The notes below the pieces were generated by a model. It searched no databases. It saw nothing but the letters and a program-made list of their open reading frames with translations, and was not told the DNA's origin. A stretch of DNA of 12,555 bases, from positions 1 through 12,555 of the forward strand of contig CADCOX010000389.1 of NCBI GenBank assembly GCA_902803195.1. Direction: 5' to 3'. A program made the translations under genes and the position numbers. Below are positions 10,101 to 12,555 of the stretch, piece after piece (the first letter of the stretch is position 1; each line of letters starts with the position of its first letter). The DNA is from an uncultured Bacteroidales bacterium (GTDB lineage: Bacteria; Bacteroidota; Bacteroidia; Bacteroidales; Bacteroidaceae).

Positions 10101-10385
10101 ACGGCTACCTTCTACGACCAGCTTTTCGCAGACCTCGATGCGAATGGATATGAGCCTGTGGCAAGTACCTTTGATATCGAAATCGATGCGAGTATTCCTG
10201 GTGATGTCAATAGAGATGGAAAGGTCACTATCGCTGACGTAACTGCCCTCGTGAATATCATCCTGGGCAAGGACGATGGTCCCAACCCGGTGTACGACCA
10301 TGAGGCTGCGAACGTGAACGGTGATGACAAGGTCACCATCGCCGACGTCACCGCCCTCGTGAACAAGATTTTAGGTAAGAATTGA
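7110..10385 (+). CDS. CotH-kinase-family exported protein with cohesin-like and dockerin domains
   Basis: A 1091-residue exported protein. Signal peptide 1-25 (ends KMAGA). An N-terminal beta-rich module lies at about 26-170. The CotH domain (about 345-725) shows RGNSSWGWPKKPYRLKF (401-417, expected ATP-binding lysine region), YNLTEKV (479-485), a catalytic-loop-like NYEFYHPKS (583-591) and WDLDWAFG (612-619, metal-binding aspartates). A beta-rich module (747-880) is shared with the BspA-like protein. A cohesin-like domain (about 890-1028) and a dockerin (1031-1091; loops D1032/N1034/D1036/D1043 and N1068/N1070/D1072/D1079) end the protein. CotH of Bacillus spores is an atypical protein kinase for coat proteins; in Bacteroidetes the substrate is unknown. 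Dockerin-bearing CotH and LRR proteins are known in ruminococcal cellulosomes, which fits a surface-assembly role. A terminator precedes it, so it may have its own promoter, but I found no clear TAnnTTTG box. Confidence 0.92.
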   Translation: MKKLFTVWLSLLSFCLFGTLKMAGAVVEDGVYSISCQQAPGYVALGAQHGVDPYICFINDGNDISADGFWMVTNTSSGYTFRNEASGEYLVFTPNRIDAYYKYMTLSTVPEDGKQFWNIIENEDGTLSIQSAADGNYWWNLRASQGLLGTYVGSTRTANERFTFQEKDVNSQTEDVMPHFPEALHIWLSDGRLEAYPLEYVASHTEMNGRLVIETTLGETYSYALSDVVSVSEQAPTDFPTFVSYKFNNKFNDQLFTDAIGLMFNDTVMATVSAIGKRLMPSFKLPDEKTLVYVDGVLQESKVTRLRFDKDIYYLIARQGSSILLPTSDGSGYSMQPYGRYVKVHVDWLTDHAEGVPRIDINTAGGQPVTSKDEYLSAEITIDGKGAFPSMGTTAVQIKGRGNSSWGWPKKPYRLKFDTKVSPLGMTKGKSWVLLSNYQTGSLMANAIGMKAANLVETAAPNHIVPVELYMNGEYVGSYNLTEKVGFANNSIELLDESAAALLELDSYYDEPEGQKFRSEPYNLPINIKEPDFSEGTSLITLETVETAFDQFLLALYEGKDISQYVDLNQLARYLMLNELICNYEFYHPKSTFCYRESFVNDTSKYVFGPVWDLDWAFGYEGHSRYFQDSMTENYWMNMPAFEAREFVRDLRFSSSALDEIYRTLWESFMQDGLTELLEYVQDYYDYAHTSFEHNRELWGDNTNYATQVATATQWLQRRANKIYEDVLNDVRPGFVEPETDYFDNHKLYTLTCRRGELVLNADGTALDAGQVRVDASDEERQFAILNIEGKNYLYSPYNKKFLTSNNTFVDELGSPCYFTTDHPDGEYQHMMLLATRYDLMYVNNNTQRIVIDNWSAPDEGNRWIITPVADFDPTEALIIAGQEIKGDALFVDNISIEPGGMKEVSVELNNPDRTYTVLEFNLALPEGVGIATDENGEWLVSRNPSRLTDVFALAIEPLSDGSYKFLIYSANDSPIKGNSGEIFKITLVASETSEGGTATFYDQLFADLDANGYEPVASTFDIEIDASIPGDVNRDGKVTIADVTALVNIILGKDDGPNPVYDHEAANVNGDDKVTIADVTALVNKILGKN
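10200..10385 (+). repeat. Dockerin-coding tract, copy 2
   Basis: Codes for residues 1031-1091 and matches 6763-6948. The similarity is much stronger here than in the cohesin-like region just upstream, where the two proteins have drifted apart. G+C rises from 23 of 60 bases (9781-9840) to 37 of 60 (10261-10320) inside the tract. Confidence 0.85.
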
Positions 10386-10393
10386 GGATGTAA

Positions 10394-10437
10394 GACTTCG
10401 TCATGCCCCTTGCTCATTCCAAGCAGGGGGCGAAGTC
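10394..10437 (+). terminator. Long hairpin just after the CotH gene
   Basis: Outer arms GACTTCG (10394-10400) and CGAAGTC (10431-10437) pair perfectly. Inner arms CCCCTTGCT and AGCAGGGGG pair over 9 bases with one T-G. It starts 8 bases after the stop codon. No T tract follows, so it is a terminator-like or 3'-end-stabilising hairpin rather than a textbook terminator. Confidence 0.55.
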
Positions 10438-10447
10438 AGCCTACAGA

Positions 10448-10495
10448 CAACACAAGGTTGTGCGACACAAATCTGTGTAACACAACCTTGTGTTG
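10448..10495. repeat. Perfect 15-base inverted repeat between convergent genes
   Basis: Arms CAACACAAGGTTGTG (10448-10462) and CACAACCTTGTGTTG (10481-10495) are exactly complementary. Inside, ACACA (10465-10469) pairs with TGTGT (10474-10478) around the loop AATC. Each arm is itself a CACAA-NN-TTGTG dyad. It lies 31 bases past the minus-strand DUF4236 stop and 62 past the CotH stop. It probably serves as a shared transcription end or RNA-stabilising structure; neither side has a T tract. Confidence 0.8.
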
Positions 10496-10526
10496 CGTCA
10501 GAAAGCAGTGAGAATGCAGGCTGTTG

Positions 10527-11045
10527 TCAGGCCGCAGGTCGTGTGACGATGAGGTAGACGATGACGGCGATGAGGGCGAGGATGATCAGCGTGACGAGTG
10601 CACCAATGATGCAACCTAATGGGCCGCAGCCGGGCTGCTCCTCCAACTGTCCTTCTTCAGGCGTGCCTTGCTGCGTCTGCAGCTGTTCGTCGGTCTCGGC
10701 TTCGGCCAGTGCATCGTCGAGCGAGAGCTCAGTCACGGTGGTGCTGCCCTTCTTGCCTTTCTTGGCGACGCCTGTCGTCTTGGTCTTCGACTTTGATTTC
10801 GAGACTTTCTTGGCTGCCGCTGCTCCACCCAGTCCGAGTATGGAGAGCAGGTTGAGTTTCTTCCAGGTGATGAGGCGTTTGCTGTAGCCCATGCCCTTGC
10901 CTAAGCTCACGTTGACGTTGACGCCCGTTGAACCGATGTTCAGGGTCTTGCCTTTAGGTCCTATGGACAGGCTGATGCCACTCTTGCCGACATTGGCCTT
11001 GAGCCAAGGCAAGATGGTGATGCGCTTGTTGAATCGAACTCCCAT
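10527..11045 (-). CDS. DUF4236 protein with C-terminal membrane anchor
   Basis: A 172-residue protein of unknown function. Residues 1-57 match the DUF4236 pattern (MGVRFNKRI, then KSGISLSIGPKG, then NIGSTGVNVNVSLG, then GMGYSKRL), a short beta-rich domain found in many bacteria. A basic, Lys/Ser-rich linker follows (about 79-100), then an acidic, Gln-rich stretch (about 106-136). A single hydrophobic segment (145-167, CIIGALVTL to VYLIV) is followed only by TRPAA. With no signal peptide, this suggests a tail-anchored inner-membrane protein with its domain in the cytoplasm (inference). I start it at the ATG that opens the DUF4236 domain. The frame stays open upstream to an ATG at 11162, but those 39 residues (including FSTFQPFNFSTLS) are translated intergenic repeats. 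It converges with the CotH gene and appears to be a single-gene unit. Confidence 0.82.
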   Translation of the reverse strand: MGVRFNKRITILPWLKANVGKSGISLSIGPKGKTLNIGSTGVNVNVSLGKGMGYSKRLITWKKLNLLSILGLGGAAAAKKVSKSKSKTKTTGVAKKGKKGSTTVTELSLDDALAEAETDEQLQTQQGTPEEGQLEEQPGCGPLGCIIGALVTLIILALIAVIVYLIVTRPAA

Positions 11046-11055
11046 TGATAAAGTT

Positions 11056-11089
11056 GAAAAGTTGAATGGTTGAAACGTTGAAAATTTCT
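11056..11089. repeat. 34-base direct repeat, copy B
   Basis: Matches 11172-11205 at 30 of 34 positions, including an exact 16-base core GTTGAAACGTTGAAAA (11069-11084). It lies in the leader of the DUF4236 gene. On that gene's strand it reads as a TTCAAC/TTTTCAAC run. Confidence 0.8.
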
Positions 11090-11109
11090 TCAAACTCGCT
11101 TGCGCTCGC

Positions 11110-11233
11110 GCTCGAACTTGTTCGCTCATTCGAACGTAATGAGTCTTGAGAAGAAGCGGCAAAGCCGAGCTGAAAAGTTAAAAAGTTGAAACGTTGAAAA
11201 ATTCTAGTGGTATCAAGCGACCAAAGGTCGAGC
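11110..11233. repeat. Cluster of three related small hairpins
   Basis: Three short hairpins with a common pattern: 11110-11127 (minus strand GAGCGAACAAGTTCGAGC), 11156-11170 (GCGGCAAAGCCGAGC) and 11215-11233 (AAGCGACCAAAGGTCGAGC). Each has a 4-5 base stem, an AA-type 2-3 base loop and a trailing GAGC. A fourth relative is at 21-35 (GCCCGAAGGGCGAGC). All are in non-coding DNA next to AACTT-type runs. Confidence 0.6.
11172..11205. repeat. 34-base direct repeat, copy A
   Basis: Partner of 11056-11089, offset by 116 bases, with the same exact 16-base core at 11185-11200. The two copies bracket 82 bases (11090-11171) that are rich in small hairpins. Confidence 0.8.
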
Positions 11234-11268
11234 GGAAAGGAGGGACGTATGTAGTCACTTTCAAGGCA

Positions 11269-11276
11269 CAAAGATA
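11269..11276 (-). promoter_or_regulatory. Promoter -7 box for the DUF4236 gene
   Basis: On the minus strand this reads TATCTTTG, an exact TAnnTTTG. The transcript would start near 11262, leaving a leader of about 217 bases before the ATG at 11045. That leader holds both 34-base repeats and the hairpin cluster. No clear -33 TTTG is at the ideal spacing; a TTTG lies about 24 bases upstream. Confidence 0.6.
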
Positions 11277-11370
11277 GTTCTTTTTAGTAAAAGCAGCGCA
11301 CAAATAAGCATTTTTTTTGCTTTTTCATCTTTTCATCCCCTTAACTTATCTTTTTTTCAACTTTTATCCG

Positions 11371-11378
11371 TACCTTTG
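11371..11378 (+). promoter_or_regulatory. Promoter -7 box for the TPP-regulated receptor
   Basis: TACCTTTG is an exact TAnnTTTG. A T-rich run (11351-11357) sits about where the -33 element is expected. The transcript start would fall near 11384, just before the first riboswitch stem at 11387. That spacing supports both calls. Confidence 0.75.
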
Positions 11379-11386
11379 CACACGAA

Positions 11387-11468
11387 TTATCAAGGGGTGC
11401 TCGCCAGTGGCGGGCTGAGAACAGACCCTTCAGACCTGATGCGGATAATGCCGTCGTAGGGATGATAA
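11387..11468 (+). ncRNA. TPP (thiamin pyrophosphate) riboswitch aptamer
   Basis: All hallmarks of the THI element are present in order. P1 is TTATCA (11387-11392) paired with TGATAA (11463-11468). GGGGTGC follows, then a variable hairpin CGCC-AGT-GGCG (11402-11412). The conserved CTGAGA is at 11415-11420, ACCC at 11425-11428, ACCTGAT at 11434-11440, GGATAATGCC at 11443-11452 and CGTAGGGA at 11455-11462. It senses thiamin pyrophosphate and normally shuts off thiamin synthesis or uptake genes. It lies in the leader of the TonB-dependent receptor gene. Confidence 0.96.
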
Positions 11469-11485
11469 GAGGACACTTCTTCAGA

Positions 11486-11508
11486 GCAGGCTTAGTCCTG
11501 CGCCCCTT
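11486..11508 (+). promoter_or_regulatory. Putative expression platform of the TPP riboswitch
   Basis: A hairpin GCAGG-CTTAGT-CCTGC (11486-11501) is followed by GCCCCTTTATTG. GCGCCCCTT (11500-11508) can also pair over 9 bases, with one G-U, with AAGGGGTGC (11392-11400) in the aptamer. The two pairings share bases 11500-11501, so they may be alternative states. The T-rich tail is weak, so control could act on transcription or translation. Confidence 0.45.
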
Positions 11509-11528
11509 TATTGTTAAACCCTAATAAT

Positions 11529-11537
11529 AAAGGAAAG
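11529..11537 (+). promoter_or_regulatory. Ribosome-binding site of the TonB-dependent receptor
   Basis: AAAGGAAAG lies just before the ATG at 11540. It is stronger than the other leaders in this window and favours this ATG over the in-frame ATGs at codons 5 and 11. Confidence 0.6.
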
Positions 11538-11539
11538 CA

Positions 11540-12555
11540 ATGAAAAGAACAATGACAGAGACTACAAGGATGTGCTTGATAGGCGTATGCTTATTGGGCT
11601 TTATGGGTCATGCGAAGGCGCAAGGACTTCCGGACTCTTTGCGTCTGGCCGATATGCAGGAGATCGTCGTAAGCGGTGTCCGTGCACAAAAGGATGCCCC
11701 CTTTGCCGTAGCGAACATCAACAAGAAACAACTGCAGGAGCACTCCACGACAGGACGCGAACTGCCGCTGTTGCTGTCGCGCACGCCTGGCATCATGGCT
11801 TGGGGCGAGAACGGCTTGGGCACGGGTACGTCGTATATGCGCATCCGTGGCGCTGGCGACTCGCGCATCAATGTCACGCTGGATGGCGTACCATTGAACT
11901 CGCCCGAGGACCAATGCGTCTTTTGGGCCAACATGAACTCCTATGCTTCGTTGCTTGGATCCGTGCAGGTGCAACGCGGTGTGGGCACTTCGACCAATGG
12001 TGATGGCGCTTTCGGCGGTACGGTGGCGTTGCAGATGGCCACCCCCTACCTGACACCTCGGGGCGAGGCTTCGTTCTCCTATGGCTCCTACAACACGATG
12101 AACTATGGAGGTTTGCTCTCGACAGGCCTGCTATGGGGCAAGGTCATCGTCGACGGCGCGTGGCATCAGACGACAACCGACGGCTACCTGCACGGCACCG
12201 ATGGGCGTTCGGGGTCTTTCTATGGCGGTATCACCTTCATGCCTAATGACCGCCTCGTCATTCGCTACAAGAACATCGGTAACTACGAACATACTGGGCA
12301 GGCCTGGAATGGCGTCACAGCAGGCGACAACGACCTGAGCCTCATGGACGGCACCTACGGGGTGCAGACGGGCATCCGCACCTATCAAGATATGTACGCG
12401 CGAGGGCTCGGCAAGTTCAATTCGCTCTATGAGGCGCTGACTTACGACGTCGATGGAAATTTTGCCCTCGATGCCAATGGCAACTACGTGACTGAGCGCT
12501 ATCGTATGGCCGACGGCTCCTACTGGCCCCGTACGACCGATAATTTCAATCAGGA
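11540..12555 (+). CDS. TonB-dependent outer-membrane receptor, probably thiamin uptake (partial)
   Basis: The first 338 codons of a gene that runs off the right edge with no stop. Signal peptide 1-27 or 28 (LLGFMGHAKA-Q). The TonB-box-like segment is EIVVSG (41-46). The plug domain (about 50-165) shows LLSRTPGI, MRIRGAGDSRINVTLDGVPLN (100-120, broken here as MRIRGAGDSR then INVTLDGVPLN), VQVQRGVGTS and GAFGGTVAL. Barrel strands begin near residue 175 (YGSYNTMNYGG), with TGQAWNGV at 252-259. There is no N-terminal carboxypeptidase-like domain, so it is a simple importer rather than a SusC type. It should move its ligand across the outer membrane using TonB/ExbBD energy. The substrate is inferred from the TPP riboswitch: thiamin or a related compound, as in characterised Bacteroides receptors (called OMR1 in comparative genomics). 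Thiamin transport genes are expected downstream. Confidence 0.93.
   Translation, partial: MKRTMTETTRMCLIGVCLLGFMGHAKAQGLPDSLRLADMQEIVVSGVRAQKDAPFAVANINKKQLQEHSTTGRELPLLLSRTPGIMAWGENGLGTGTSYMRIRGAGDSRINVTLDGVPLNSPEDQCVFWANMNSYASLLGSVQVQRGVGTSTNGDGAFGGTVALQMATPYLTPRGEASFSYGSYNTMNYGGLLSTGLLWGKVIVDGAWHQTTTDGYLHGTDGRSGSFYGGITFMPNDRLVIRYKNIGNYEHTGQAWNGVTAGDNDLSLMDGTYGVQTGIRTYQDMYARGLGKFNSLYEALTYDVDGNFALDANGNYVTERYRMADGSYWPRTTDNFNQ

Overview
The window looks like a Bacteroidales chromosome, most likely Prevotella or a close relative. The evidence is two well-placed TAnnTTTG promoter -7 boxes plus a third, A-rich leaders with little Shine-Dalgarno, BspA-type leucine-rich repeats, a C-terminal tail like a type IX secretion (T9SS) sorting signal, and a TPP riboswitch in front of a TonB-dependent receptor. 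I see no tRNA, rRNA, CRISPR array or insertion sequence.

Layout. Positions 1-340 are non-coding: an octamer array, a hairpin and the promoter of the first gene. Positions 341-10385 hold three plus-strand genes for exported modular proteins. The first (341-6271) is a 1976-residue BspA-like protein with two LRR blocks, a discoidin-like domain, a carbohydrate-binding-like domain, cohesin-like domains, a dockerin and a sorting-like tail. The second (6268-6948) overlaps it by 4 bases and is little more than signal peptide, cohesin-like domain and dockerin. After a terminator hairpin comes a CotH-kinase protein (7110-10385) ending in the same cohesin-like/dockerin pair. Shared domains and near-identical dockerin DNA make these three one gene family. 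The most interesting reading is a surface assembly in which dockerin-tagged proteins, one carrying a protein-kinase-like fold, gather around a large adhesin. That is inference.

Positions 10386-10526 lie between convergent genes and hold two hairpins, one with perfect 15-base arms. Positions 10527-11045 (minus strand) encode a DUF4236 protein with a C-terminal membrane anchor. Its leader is long and made of repeats and small hairpins also seen at the left edge of the window.

From 11371 to the right edge is a compact thiamin-uptake unit: a promoter, a TPP riboswitch and the first 338 codons of a TonB-dependent outer-membrane receptor cut off by the window end. This matches the known TPP-regulated outer-membrane thiamin receptors of Bacteroidetes, so a PnuT-type permease and a thiamin pyrophosphokinase are expected beyond the edge.
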